Source: JAJFFW01 sp038534195 (GTDB taxonomy: Bacteria > Pseudomonadota > Alphaproteobacteria > Caulobacterales > Parvularculaceae). From it: a DNA stretch of 64,000 nucleotides. The notes under the pieces are model-generated. The model was not told where the DNA came from and did not search any database. It saw only the letters and a list, made by a program, of their open reading frames with translations. Made by a program: the position numbers and the translations under genes. Position 1 is the stretch's first letter. The number at the start of each line of letters is the position of its first letter. The DNA is taken from NCBI GenBank assembly GCA_038534195.1, contig JBCAXE010000019.1, forward strand, positions 1 to 64,000, written 5' to 3'. This document shows, piece by piece, positions 1 through 8,831 of this stretch.

Positions 1-213
1 TTTGTCGAAGGCCGGCACGCCGCCGAAGGGGCCTGTCCATTCGGCGAGAAGGATATTGCCATTTTCGTCAGCCTGCGCTGCGTCCCGCGCCGGCTCGCTG
101 GTGCTCGTCTGACCGGCGGCGCTATCGTCTGCGCCGGACGCCCCCTTCTCATTAGAGCAGGCCGTAACGAAAAAAACCGCGACACTCGCCGAAATCAAAA
201 GTTTTTTGCGCAC
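1..213 (-). CDS. M3-family metallopeptidase lipoprotein, N-terminal fragment
   Basis: Only the first 71 codons lie in the window. A GTG start has an AAGGGAA ribosome site about 9 bases upstream. The product opens with KK, a hydrophobic stretch and the lipobox VTAC (Cys19), so it is a likely lipoprotein. A low-complexity linker rich in Ala, Ser, Asp and Thr follows. The last visible residues (LLAEWTGPFGGVPAFDK) match the conserved N-terminus of peptidyl-dipeptidase Dcp / oligopeptidase A type zinc peptidases, which cleave short peptides in the periplasm. The HExxH catalytic site would lie outside the window, so activity cannot be judged. It is divergent from the cysteine synthase gene. Confidence 0.65.
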   Translation of the reverse strand, partial: MRKKLLISASVAVFFVTACSNEKGASGADDSAAGQTSTSEPARDAAQADENGNILLAEWTGPFGGVPAFDK

Positions 214-363
214 AAGATAGTTCCCTTGTTTTCAAATCGTTCCAATTGCGATTTGCTTGCGCGCAATCGACCAAATATACACCCGTGACGCAAGCTGGCT
301 TTGCAGGGGCGGCTGAGGCCGTGAGACGAGTTGGTGTTGACGCGCGATCAGTCGAACTTGACC

Positions 364-1422
364 ATGGGAGAGAGCAACTTGGCCGGGATTTACAACAATA
401 TTCTGGAAACGATTGGTGGCACGCCGGTGGTGCGCATAAATCGGTTGGCGCCGTCCGGCGTTCACATGTTCGTCAAATGCGAAGCCTTTAATCCGCTCAG
501 TTCTGTAAAAGACCGGCTCGCACTCGGGGTTATCGAAGCGGCCGAACAATCAGGCGCTTTAAAGCCCGGCCAGACTGTCGTTGAGGCCACGAGCGGCAAT
601 ACCGGCATTGGGTTGGCGATGGTGTGCGCGCAGAAAGGTTATCCCCTTGTAGTGACAATGGCGGAGAGCTTTTCGGTGGAGCGCCGCAAACTGATGCGGT
701 TTCTCGGCGCCAAAGTCATTCTCACGCCTGCGGCCCAAAAGGGAACCGGAATGGTGGAGAAGGCGAAAGAATTGGCAGAATCGAATGGCTGGTTTATGAC
801 GCGGCAATTTGAAAATATCGCCAATCCCGATATTCACGAACGCACGACGGCGCGTGAGATCATTGATGACTTTAAAGATCAGCGTCTTGATTATTGGGTC
901 ACAGGCTACGGCACTGGCGGCACATTAACGGGCGTCGCGCGCGTCTTATCAAAAGAATCGCCGGATACGAAAATCATTGTCTCCGAACCCGATGTGGCGG
1001 CCCTGTTCTCCGACGGCTCGCCCCAGGCTCGCAACGCCGACGGGTCGCCAGCGCAAAGTCACCCGGCCTGGTCGCCACACCCGATACAAGGCTGGACGCC
1101 GGACTTTATTCCGAACATCGCCGAGGAAGTGCTCGCCTCAGGCGCGATCCATGCGGTTAAAAAAGTCACCGGCGCCGACGGGATGAAATGGTCAAAGGCC
1201 CTCGCCAAAGAAGAAGGCGTCTTTACTGGCGTGTCAGGCGGATCGACGTTTGCGACCGCCATGGAAGTGGCGGAGGCGGCGAAGCCTGGCGAAAGCATTC
1301 TTTGTATGTTGCCGGACACCGGCGAGCGCTATCTTTCGACGCCGCTTTTCGCCGACATCGAGGCGGAGATGAGTGACGCGGAAGTCGCGATTTCGAAATC
1401 AACAGCCGGATATCAGCTTTAA
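364..1422 (+). CDS. Cysteine synthase family PLP enzyme (CysK-like)
   Basis: This PLP-dependent beta-replacement enzyme likely makes cysteine from O-acetylserine and sulfide. The SSVKDR motif carries the PLP-binding lysine; TSGNTG contacts the substrate carboxylate, GTGGT holds the PLP phosphate, and PDTGERYLST is the usual C-terminal motif. The ATG at 364 puts the product start where CysK proteins begin (ILETIGGTPVV); an in-frame TTG at 331 would add 11 residues with no better support. At about 352 residues it is longer than the usual 310-325, because a Gly/Ser/Pro-rich insertion (near DGSPQARNADGSP) sits before the PIQGW motif. A cystathionine beta-synthase-like role is a less likely alternative. 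It stands alone as a transcription unit, 73 bases before the AarF gene. Confidence 0.85.
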   Translation: MGESNLAGIYNNILETIGGTPVVRINRLAPSGVHMFVKCEAFNPLSSVKDRLALGVIEAAEQSGALKPGQTVVEATSGNTGIGLAMVCAQKGYPLVVTMAESFSVERRKLMRFLGAKVILTPAAQKGTGMVEKAKELAESNGWFMTRQFENIANPDIHERTTAREIIDDFKDQRLDYWVTGYGTGGTLTGVARVLSKESPDTKIIVSEPDVAALFSDGSPQARNADGSPAQSHPAWSPHPIQGWTPDFIPNIAEEVLASGAIHAVKKVTGADGMKWSKALAKEEGVFTGVSGGSTFATAMEVAEAAKPGESILCMLPDTGERYLSTPLFADIEAEMSDAEVAISKSTAGYQL

Positions 1423-1495
1423 ACGCGCCGGTCTAAACCCATATCTAACTGCGTATAGACGTTGAGTGATCACATCAGCGACGGAGCGCAGCGCG

Positions 1496-2830
1496 ATGGC
1501 GAATTCGAACGAGGACAGTCAAGGCCTGGCCGTGCCGCGCCAGCGTTTGACCCGCCTTGCGCGGTTCGGCGGTTTGGGAGCGGGCATCGCCGGGAACATG
1601 ATCGCCGACGGCGCGGGAAAATTGGCGCGCGGTGAACGGCCCGATCTTCAAGATCTCCTTCTAACGCCGTCAAATGCGGCGAAGGTCGCTGATCAATTAT
1701 CGCAGCTCCGTGGCGCGGCCATGAAACTTGGCCAGTTGATTTCCATGGACGCGGGGGATTTTTTTCCACCTGAGTTCGCATCGGTTCTGGCGCGGCTGCG
1801 TTCCTCGGCGCATGCGATGCCGCCTCATCAATTAAAAACTGTCCTTAACGATAACTGGGGCAGGGGTTGGCTGAAGAATTTCAAACGATTTGATACGCGC
1901 CCTATCGCGGCGGCCTCAATCGGTCAGGTGCATCGCGCCCAAACAAAAGATGGGCGCACTCTGGCGGTGAAGGTGCAGTATCCGGGCGTGCGTCGGAGCA
2001 TCGACAGTGATGTGGACAATGTCGCGGCGCTGATCAAAGTTTCTGGCCTGTTGCCGAATGGCGTCGACATTGCGCCTTTGTTGGACGAGGCGAAAAGACA
2101 ACTCAAACAGGAAGCCGATTACGAGCGGGAAGGGGCGTGCCTGCGGCGGTTCGGCGCGCTTCTCGCGGACGATCACGATTTCTTGCTGCCCCAGTTAGAT
2201 GAGGCGCTGACCACTGAAAATATCCTTTCCATGGAATTTATGGACGGTAATCCCATTGAGACGTTGTCCGGCGCGCCGCAGACGGTCCGGGACCGTGTTG
2301 TTAGTTTGCTGATCACGCTGATGATGCGCGAATTGTTCGACTTCAGGTTAATGCAAACGGATCCGAATTTCGCAAATTATTTTTATACGGATGACGCTGA
2401 AAAAATTGTGCTATTGGACTTTGGCGCGACCCGAGAAATCTCGGAAGCCCTCTCAAGCGGATACCGCGCACTGTTGGCGGCCGGGCTCAAATCGGACTGG
2501 GAAGTCGCGCGCGCGACAGCAGTGACGATGGGGCTAATGGGCGATAAATCGCCTGAGAGCCTCGAGACGCTCATGCGCGAAACATTTCAAGTCATTATGG
2601 AGCCGATCCAGGAAAACGGGACCTTCGATTTCGGCGCAACTGACATAGCGGTGCGGTTGCGCGACAAAGGCATGGCGTTGCGAACCGGCGGCTTTCACCA
2701 TGTGCCGCCGCCGGCTACCGTCTTCTTTCACCGAAAATTCGGCGGCGTCTATCTCCTGGCGTCAACGCTTCGGGCGCGCGTCAATGTCGGAGCAATCGTT
2801 AGGCCCTATGTGACCGGCTCCACCACCTAA
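1496..2830 (+). CDS. AarF/ABC1/UbiB-family atypical kinase
   Basis: The protein has about 444 residues. It shows the family hallmarks in order: KLGQLISMD (the KxGQ motif that covers the active site), AAASIGQVHRA (Ala-rich nucleotide loop), LAVKVQYPGV (ATP lysine), EADYEREG, QTDPNFANY (catalytic-loop equivalent) and LLDFGATRE (the DFG metal site). Family members support ubiquinone biosynthesis or lipid handling and act as ATPases rather than protein kinases. The ATG at 1496 is chosen because GGAG lies about 9 bases upstream; a GTG at 1466 is in frame but has no ribosome site. The C-terminus lacks obvious membrane helices. It is convergent with smc, only 6 bases away. Whether it is the true ubiquinone factor or a paralogue cannot be decided here. 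Confidence 0.85.
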   Translation: MANSNEDSQGLAVPRQRLTRLARFGGLGAGIAGNMIADGAGKLARGERPDLQDLLLTPSNAAKVADQLSQLRGAAMKLGQLISMDAGDFFPPEFASVLARLRSSAHAMPPHQLKTVLNDNWGRGWLKNFKRFDTRPIAAASIGQVHRAQTKDGRTLAVKVQYPGVRRSIDSDVDNVAALIKVSGLLPNGVDIAPLLDEAKRQLKQEADYEREGACLRRFGALLADDHDFLLPQLDEALTTENILSMEFMDGNPIETLSGAPQTVRDRVVSLLITLMMRELFDFRLMQTDPNFANYFYTDDAEKIVLLDFGATREISEALSSGYRALLAAGLKSDWEVARATAVTMGLMGDKSPESLETLMRETFQVIMEPIQENGTFDFGATDIAVRLRDKGMALRTGGFHHVPPPATVFFHRKFGGVYLLASTLRARVNVGAIVRPYVTGSTT

Positions 2831-2836
2831 CGTCGT

Positions 2837-5800
2837 TTATTCAGCAGCGAGTTGTTCGGCTTTCGTGAGATCAACCGAAACGAGTTGCGACACGCCGCGT
2901 TCGATCATGGTGACGCCGAACAAGCGATCGACGCGAGACATTGTGAGGGCGTGGTGGGTGATGACAATAAAGCGTGTGTCTGTTTCTTGCGCCATTTCAT
3001 GAAGCATCCGGCAAAAGCGTTCCGTGTTTGCGTCGTCAAGCGGCGCATCGACCTCGTCGAGGACGCAAACGGGCGCGGGGTTCGCCATGAATACCGCAAA
3101 GATAAGGGCTGTCGCTGTTAACGCTTGTTCCCCGCCTGACATGAGCGACATCGATGCAAGTTTCTTCCCGGGCGGTGAAGCGAAAATCTCAAGGCCAGCC
3201 TCCAGCACGTCTTCTGAATCGATCATGCGCAATTCCGCCTGACCCCCGTTGAAAAGCCGCGTGAAGAGCGACGCGAAATTCCGATTCACCGTTTCGAAGG
3301 CTTCGTTTAGACGTTGACGGGCTTCTTTGTTCAGGCCGCTGATCGCCGTGCGCAATTTGCGGATCGCCGCCTCGCAGTCTTCCTGCTCAATCGTTAATTC
3401 TTCAAGTCTGCCGGCGACTTCCTGCATTTCTTCTTCGGCGCGCAGATTGACGCCGCCAAGATTCTCGCGCTCACGTTTGTAGCGTTCAAGCTTTCTGTCG
3501 GTGTCTTCGCGCGTGGGCAAGTCCTTGCCTTCTTTGTGCTCCGCGATTGTGAGGAGTTCTTCCGGCGGCGCAGAGCATGTTTCCTGCGACAGAAGTGTGG
3601 CCTCGTCTACGCGCGTTGACGCGCTTTCGGCTTGCGCTTCAAGGCGCGCCCGCGCTTCGCGCGCCTCGCCGGCCGATTGCTCGGCCTGCCGCGCGACTTT
3701 GTCGGCGTCCAACGCCTTCTGACTGGCTAGGGCCAATGCGTCCGCGGCCTCATTTCTCGTTGTTTCAGCCGAGGAGATTTTGTCTAGCAGCGATATCCTT
3801 TTCTCTTCGATTGCGGCGGGCGCACGCTCGGCGGTTTCGTGCGCGCTGCGTAACTCGACCAATCTTGTTTCCACATCCTTGATGCGCTGGGTCGCTGTCT
3901 CCGCACGCGTCCGCCACACGCCGCGTTCGCGCGCAATCTCTTCGAGCCGTTGCGCGCGCATTTGTGCTTCCCGCGCAAGGTCGTTATGCGATGCGCGCGC
4001 CTCGCTCGCTGCGCTCCGCGCCGTCGTTACTTCGTCTCTGGCGGCGCTGACGCCGTTGCTGACGATCGATGCTTCGGGTAGGCTGTCTCTTTGCGCGAAC
4101 GCGGCTTCTAACTGTCCGTTCGTCTCATTTTGGTCGTCGCTAAATCTTTGCAGGTTCTCATCGATTGAAGCGATCCGCGCGGATGTGCGTTCATGTTCGC
4201 GCTCAAGGTTTGAAAGTGCGGTGCGCGCATTATCAAAAGTTCGGCGCGCATCCGTGAAGAGACTGCGCGCTTCACGCTCAATGATTTGTCGTTTGACGAC
4301 TTTCTCATGGGCGGCGGTGTGTTTCGCGCGTGCTTCCTTGGCGCGTTCTGTGGCGATGTCGAGATCTTGCGCCAAAGCCGTAAGGCGATTGCGTTGTTCA
4401 AGGCGGATGGCGGCCGCCGTTTTCGCCTCGGCTCTCGCGACAAAGCCATCCCATCGCCAGAGATCGCCTTTGCGCGACACGAGGCGGGCGCCTGAATTCA
4501 GCGATCCTTGAAGGCGCGCGCCCAATTCCGATTGAACAACACCGATCGCCGCAAGCCGCCTCATCAATTGCGCCGGCGCTTTCACGAAACGGCTTAGCGG
4601 CGCTGCTTCCGGCGGCAGTAACGTTTCCGGGCGTTGATGGTGGTGCGGATCGGACCAGTATGCGGGCGCCGCCGGATCAAGCGCGGCCGACAAGTCGTCG
4701 CCTAAGGCCGCCGCCAGTGCATTCTCATATCCCGGTTGAACCTCGACGGATTCAATGAGCGTCGGCCACGTTTCCCCGTCGGCCCCGTTCGCGTTTGTAT
4801 TCAGGACACGCTTCAGCGCTTCGCATTCAGCGTTTATTTCCGAAAGGCTTTGGTCGGCCTTTTGTTGAGGGCCGCGCTCCGCCTGCTCCTCTTCCTGTGC
4901 CGCAACCCGTTCTTCCTCAGCGCGGTGGAACGCCTGTTCGGCTGCGCGCGAGGCCTCTTCAGCGGCCGTAAACTTGGCCGTCGCCGCCTCAAGCGCGCGA
5001 CGCTGCTCATCATTGAGCGTGATCTTCTTGCGTTCGACTGTCAGCTCATGGATCTGTTGTGCGATTTTTTCCTGGCGGCGTTCCGTGGCGCTGATCGTTT
5101 CCGCAATTGTGCGCCGGCGCGCATCAATCTCAGCGGCCTCGGTGTTTTTCGCTTCAAGTTTTTTTTCCGCCGCTTCAAGTTCGCCCGCGCGGTCGCGCAT
5201 CTCTTGCGCCGCGTCCTCAAGGCGTTGCGATTCAGACGCTTCTCGCGCTTTTAGGCCTTCCTCTTCGCGTGCGAGCGTATTGATCGCTTCGTCTGCGTCT
5301 TTATAGAGTTCGCCTTCGCGGGCTTCGTCGGCGCTCAGCCGTTCAATATCCGCAGACAGACGGTTGAGTTCGGTTTTCGCGCGCTCATCTTCCTCGTCGA
5401 GGTTTTCACGCGCCACTGTCAGCCGGTGAAGCGCGGCTGCGCCTTCCGCTTCAGCTTGGCGCAATGGATCAAGCGCTTCGTGGGCGGCCGTCTGCGCGGT
5501 GCTCGCGAGCGCGGCGGCGCGCGCCGTTTCCTCGATCAAGCCGCCAATTTCCTCCAGGGCGCTCGCGGCTTCTTTCTGCGCTTCAACCGCTTCGGACCAA
5601 CGCAAATAAGCCGCCATCGCTTCTGTGCGTCTGATGTCGCCGGAAACATTGCGGTAGCGAACGGCCTGGCGCGCCTGTCTCGCAAGCGCTGCTTTTTGCG
5701 TTTCAAGTTCGCCCGTCACATCCTCGAGCCTTTCGAGGTTCGCTTCGGCGGCGCGCAGACGCAACTCCGCTTCGTGGCGGCGTGTGTGCAGACCGGTAAT

Positions 5801-6316
5801 GCCGGCCGCCTCTTCGAGAAGACGGCGACGATTTTGCGGCTTTGCATTGATGAGCTCTGCGACCTGGCCCTGCCGCACCAGCGCCGGCGAATTCGCGCCC
5901 GTCGATGCGTCAGCGAATAGCAGCTGCACATCCTTGGCGCGCACTTCCTTGTTATTGATGCGATAGATCGATTGGGTGCCGTCTTCCTTGTTCAGGATGC
6001 GGCGCGACACCTCCAACGTCTCGCTATCGTTATATTCAGCCGGCGCCGAACGATCGGAATTGTCGAGCGTCAGCGTGACTTCCGCCCAGTTTCGCGCAGG
6101 CCGCATCGAGGTCCCGGAGAAGATAACGTCGCTCATGCCGCCGCCGCGAAGCGCCTTCGCGGATGTGGCCCCCATGACCCAGCGTAGCGCCTCCAGGAGA
6201 TTTGACTTTCCGCACCCGTTCGGACCGACGATACCCGTAAGGCCGTCCTTGATCTCAAAGTCCGTGGTTTCCACAAAGGACTTAAAGCCCACAAGGCGCA
6301 TATTGGTGAATTTCAC
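2837..6316 (-). CDS. smc: Chromosome partition protein Smc
   Basis: This is the condensin ATPase, acting as a dimer with ScpA/ScpB to organise and segregate the chromosome. At 1159 residues it has the expected size. The N-terminal Walker A is GPNGCGKSN (about residues 32-40), and the Q-loop region is ALVRQGQV. Two long Glu/Ala/Arg-rich coiled coils flank a hinge near residues 500-640. The C-terminal head carries the signature LMSGGEQALTATAL and the Walker B motif VCVLDEVDAPLDD. The start is GTG; the next ATG would remove part of the first strand. A perfect TTAA-N7-TTAA box and a GANTC site lie 77-110 bases upstream. It follows the DsbA-like gene on the same strand, an order common in alphaproteobacteria. 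Confidence 0.97.
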   Translation of the reverse strand: MKFTNMRLVGFKSFVETTDFEIKDGLTGIVGPNGCGKSNLLEALRWVMGATSAKALRGGGMSDVIFSGTSMRPARNWAEVTLTLDNSDRSAPAEYNDSETLEVSRRILNKEDGTQSIYRINNKEVRAKDVQLLFADASTGANSPALVRQGQVAELINAKPQNRRRLLEEAAGITGLHTRRHEAELRLRAAEANLERLEDVTGELETQKAALARQARQAVRYRNVSGDIRRTEAMAAYLRWSEAVEAQKEAASALEEIGGLIEETARAAALASTAQTAAHEALDPLRQAEAEGAAALHRLTVARENLDEEDERAKTELNRLSADIERLSADEAREGELYKDADEAINTLAREEEGLKAREASESQRLEDAAQEMRDRAGELEAAEKKLEAKNTEAAEIDARRRTIAETISATERRQEKIAQQIHELTVERKKITLNDEQRRALEAATAKFTAAEEASRAAEQAFHRAEEERVAAQEEEQAERGPQQKADQSLSEINAECEALKRVLNTNANGADGETWPTLIESVEVQPGYENALAAALGDDLSAALDPAAPAYWSDPHHHQRPETLLPPEAAPLSRFVKAPAQLMRRLAAIGVVQSELGARLQGSLNSGARLVSRKGDLWRWDGFVARAEAKTAAAIRLEQRNRLTALAQDLDIATERAKEARAKHTAAHEKVVKRQIIEREARSLFTDARRTFDNARTALSNLEREHERTSARIASIDENLQRFSDDQNETNGQLEAAFAQRDSLPEASIVSNGVSAARDEVTTARSAASEARASHNDLAREAQMRAQRLEEIARERGVWRTRAETATQRIKDVETRLVELRSAHETAERAPAAIEEKRISLLDKISSAETTRNEAADALALASQKALDADKVARQAEQSAGEAREARARLEAQAESASTRVDEATLLSQETCSAPPEELLTIAEHKEGKDLPTREDTDRKLERYKRERENLGGVNLRAEEEMQEVAGRLEELTIEQEDCEAAIRKLRTAISGLNKEARQRLNEAFETVNRNFASLFTRLFNGGQAELRMIDSEDVLEAGLEIFASPPGKKLASMSLMSGGEQALTATALIFAVFMANPAPVCVLDEVDAPLDDANTERFCRMLHEMAQETDTRFIVITHHALTMSRVDRLFGVTMIERGVSQLVSVDLTKAEQLAAE

Positions 6317-6392
6317 AGGCTCTGTCCCAGGTCCAAGCGCAGAAAACTATCCTTACGCCCCGGACGGGTGAGGTTACACCCCGTCCAGTTCG

Positions 6393-6407
6393 TTAAAAAA
6401 CTCTTAA
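6393..6407. promoter_or_regulatory. CtrA-type box upstream of smc
   Basis: The sequence is TTAA, seven bases, TTAA, followed by C, which matches the full CtrA consensus known from Caulobacter and relatives. It lies 77-91 bases upstream of the smc GTG, in the 137-base gap after the DsbA-like gene. A GANTC site (GATTC, 6420-6424) is 13 bases away. Together they resemble promoters under CtrA and CcrM cell-cycle control. Binding is inferred, not shown. Confidence 0.5.
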
Positions 6408-6453
6408 CGCATGATCGCCGATTCTTGCGCGTCGCCAACAGCGCTTTTTCCCG

Positions 6454-7188
6454 TTATTGCGGGTTTTCGCCAGTTTCCTCGGGCGCCTGCGCGTCTTCGC
6501 CGAGCGCCTCGTCCAGAATTTTCGTGAAATCTTCCAAACTGCCGATTCGTGTCGGTTCCCCGTTGATGACGAAGCTTGGCGTTGAACTGACATCATATTT
6601 CGTGCGCGCTTCTTCGATGCGTTCATTCATGGCGTCGATCAGCTCCTGGCGTTGAAGACAAGCGTCAAATTGCGCTTCGTCCATGCCGACCTGAGAGGCG
6701 ATTTTTGTCAATTCCAGTTTTGGATCGTCGCCATAAATCCATTGACGTTGGTTCTTGAAAAGCGCGTCGATAACGAGAAAGTAGCTGTCCTTCCCGGATT
6801 TGTCGGCGGCGCATCGCGCCAGCAAAGAGCCGATATAAGAGAATTCGACCGGGGGCGTCGGAAACTCTCTGAAGACGAATTTCGCCTTTCCGGTATCGAT
6901 GTATTTTTCCTTTAATTCCGGAAGCATGCCCGCATGAAACGCCGCACATCCGGGACAGGTTACAGAGGCGTATTCAATAATGGTCACGGGCGCGTTTTCA
7001 TTGCCGAGCACCATATCGCTAGCGGCGATGACGACATCGTCGCCAGAATTTTCAGCTGTCGGTTGCGCGGCCCCGCCCGCCGGCGTTTCCGTTTTCGCAT
7101 CGTCGGTCGGCGCTTCAGAAGATGCACCGTCGCACGCGGCCAGAATGAAGGGGGCTGCAAGAGCCGCCTGACGAAGTGCTCGAAACAT
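6454..7188 (-). CDS. DsbA-family thiol oxidoreductase lipoprotein
   Basis: This is a 244-residue thioredoxin-fold protein with the active site CPGC (Cys78 and Cys81) after the strand VTIIEYAS, and a cis-proline loop STPSF near residue 200. It begins with a short signal peptide and lipobox LAAC (Cys19), then a 35-residue Ala/Thr/Glu-rich linker, so it is probably tethered to a membrane facing the periplasm. The family forms or reshuffles disulfides in exported proteins. The CPGC dipeptide and the domain layout fit the DsbA/BdbD-like proteins often found beside smc in alphaproteobacteria. It is co-directional with the DUF721 gene upstream (96-base gap) and smc downstream. Its redox partner is not in the window. 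Confidence 0.85.
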   Translation of the reverse strand: MFRALRQAALAAPFILAACDGASSEAPTDDAKTETPAGGAAQPTAENSGDDVVIAASDMVLGNENAPVTIIEYASVTCPGCAAFHAGMLPELKEKYIDTGKAKFVFREFPTPPVEFSYIGSLLARCAADKSGKDSYFLVIDALFKNQRQWIYGDDPKLELTKIASQVGMDEAQFDACLQRQELIDAMNERIEEARTKYDVSSTPSFVINGEPTRIGSLEDFTKILDEALGEDAQAPEETGENPQ

Positions 7189-7284
7189 TGGGAAGACCTT
7201 TCTGCCTGAGACGGCAATTCATTTGCGCAATTTCGGGGAAAATCGCGCATGGATTCGATGAGCGCAAGTCCTATCGCCCTCTAA

Positions 7285-7704
7285 TTAGTCTTGCCAGTCA
7301 GCGACAGAGGACCGAAATCGGGAAAGCGCTGACTCAAGCCCCGATTCCCTTGAAGAACAGGCGTTTTCGCGGTGTCGAACGCTGATGCGGCCAACGGTGT
7401 CTGGGCCCAGAAAGACGTTGACGCGTTGGCGTATGGTTTCCGCCTGAAATTGGACTTTTGCGGCGGCGGCGGCGTTTTGTGCAAAGATTTCAAGGGTGCG
7501 CCCGCCTCGACCGCCTGTTAGCCGTCCCGGCCGGCAAAGCGCCGCAAGCTCGTCGCCGACCAGTCGCCGCCATTGCGCGCCTAGTTGTGGATCGACAAAT
7601 TTGGTCCGCTGCGCCAGATGGGCGAAAAGCCTGTTTGAGTATTTCGCGACCGCTGGCGGGCCCGAACGCGCAGGCTTCGTATTCACGGTGCGGCTATATC
7701 GCAT
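7285..7704 (-). CDS. DUF721 (DciA-like) protein
   Basis: The protein has 139 residues. The central part (VDPQLGAQWRRLVGDELAA, then GGRTLEIF and a helix rich in Ala/Gln ending in RINxFLG-like sequence) has the DUF721 pattern. DUF721 includes DciA, which helps load the replicative helicase in bacteria lacking DnaC/DnaI; whether this copy does so is inference. The first 20 residues and the last 35 look disordered and basic. It is divergent from mutY with a 50-base gap and co-directional with the DsbA-like gene, a neighbourhood (mutY / DUF721 / dsbA / smc) that recurs in alphaproteobacteria. Confidence 0.75.
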   Translation of the reverse strand: MRYSRTVNTKPARSGPPAVAKYSNRLFAHLAQRTKFVDPQLGAQWRRLVGDELAALCRPGRLTGGRGGRTLEIFAQNAAAAAKVQFQAETIRQRVNVFLGPDTVGRISVRHRENACSSRESGLESALSRFRSSVADWQD

Positions 7705-7754
7705 CTGATCCCGATCTTTAATTACGCTCGTGAGATTAGCATAATTCTTCTTTT

Positions 7755-8831
7755 ATGTCAGACGCCAAGTCACAATCAGGGAAACCCAGTGCTCGCCTTT
7801 TGCGGTGGTATGATCGCTGCGCGCGCGACCTTCCATGGCGCACGGGCCCCGCGGCCAGGAAAAAGGGCGTCCGGCCCGACCCCTACGCTGTCTGGCTTTC
7901 GGAAATCATGCTGCAGCAAACAACGGTCGCAACGGTGACGCCGCGTTTTGCCGAATTTCTCGCGCGGTGGCCGACGGTCGACCAACTCGCGGCGACGCCT
8001 TTGGATGAAGTGCTTGGGCAATGGGCGGGCTTGGGCTATTACGCGCGTGCGCGAAATTTACATAAGTGCGCCGTTTCCGTTGTTACGGAATTTGATGGGG
8101 TTTTTCCGCAAACGGAGAAAGAACTCCTTAATCTGCCCGGCGTCGGGGCCTATACGGCGGCGGCGATCGCGGCCATCGCTTTCGATGGACGCGCGATTGT
8201 TGTTGATGGAAACATCGAACGCGTTGTCTCACGCTATTGCGCAGTCGAGACTCCTTTACCGGCGTCGAAACCCGAAATAAGACGCAAAGCTGAAGCGTTA
8301 TGGCCTTCAAAGCGATCCGGCGACTTCGCGCAAGCGCTGATGGATCTCGGGGCGACAATCTGTATGCCGCGTAATCCGCGATGCGCCGACTGTCCGTTAC
8401 AATCCGACTGCGCCGCTTTTCGAAGAGGCATCGTTTCTGACTTGCCGCGCAAAGCCAAAAAGAAAGCCAAGCCGACGCGATATGGCTCGGCATATGTGTT
8501 TACAAATCAATATGGCGAAGTGCTTTTTGAGCGGCGACCTGAGAAAGGCTTGTTGGGCGGCATGCTAGGTCTGCCGGGGACTGATTGGTCGGAGGAAAAG
8601 ACCGAGGGGAGGCCGCCCGCCGATCGAACGTGGCGGCGCGCAGGCGTCATTACGCACACATTCACTCATTTTCATCTTCAGCTTGCGGTGCATTGCGCCG
8701 AAAGCGATCACCGCCCAAAATCCGGAGAGCGGTGGATTGCGCCAAATGAAGCGAAGCTTCCCACTGTTATGAAAAAAGCGCTAGAACTTGCGCTTGAGCA
8801 TCAAGGGGATCAGCAATGCTTATTCGATTAA
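7755..8831 (+). CDS. mutY: A/G-specific adenine glycosylase MutY
   Basis: It removes adenine mispaired with 8-oxoguanine in base excision repair. The 358-residue product has the catalytic glutamate in SEIMLQQTTV (Glu50), a helix-hairpin-helix LPGVGAYTAAAI (about 127-138), the catalytic aspartate in VVDGNIERV (Asp151), and a Cys-X6-Cys-X2-Cys-X5-Cys iron-sulfur loop (CMPRNPRCADCPLQSDC). A C-terminal NUDIX-like domain follows, with the lesion-sensing segment ITHTFTHFHLQ. Its last 16 bases overlap the start of the next gene, suggesting translational coupling. All key residues are present. Confidence 0.96.
   Translation: MSDAKSQSGKPSARLLRWYDRCARDLPWRTGPAARKKGVRPDPYAVWLSEIMLQQTTVATVTPRFAEFLARWPTVDQLAATPLDEVLGQWAGLGYYARARNLHKCAVSVVTEFDGVFPQTEKELLNLPGVGAYTAAAIAAIAFDGRAIVVDGNIERVVSRYCAVETPLPASKPEIRRKAEALWPSKRSGDFAQALMDLGATICMPRNPRCADCPLQSDCAAFRRGIVSDLPRKAKKKAKPTRYGSAYVFTNQYGEVLFERRPEKGLLGGMLGLPGTDWSEEKTEGRPPADRTWRRAGVITHTFTHFHLQLAVHCAESDHRPKSGERWIAPNEAKLPTVMKKALELALEHQGDQQCLFD

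Noticed and set aside
3780..4511. 243-codon open frame on the plus strand
   Set aside because: It is antisense to the smc coiled coil and its Ser/Arg-rich sequence reflects the shadow of Glu/Ala/Arg codons.
6362..6386. Inverted repeat GGACGGGTG / CACCCCGTCC between dsbA-like and smc
   Set aside because: One bulged base and no T-run on the transcribed strand; not called a terminator.
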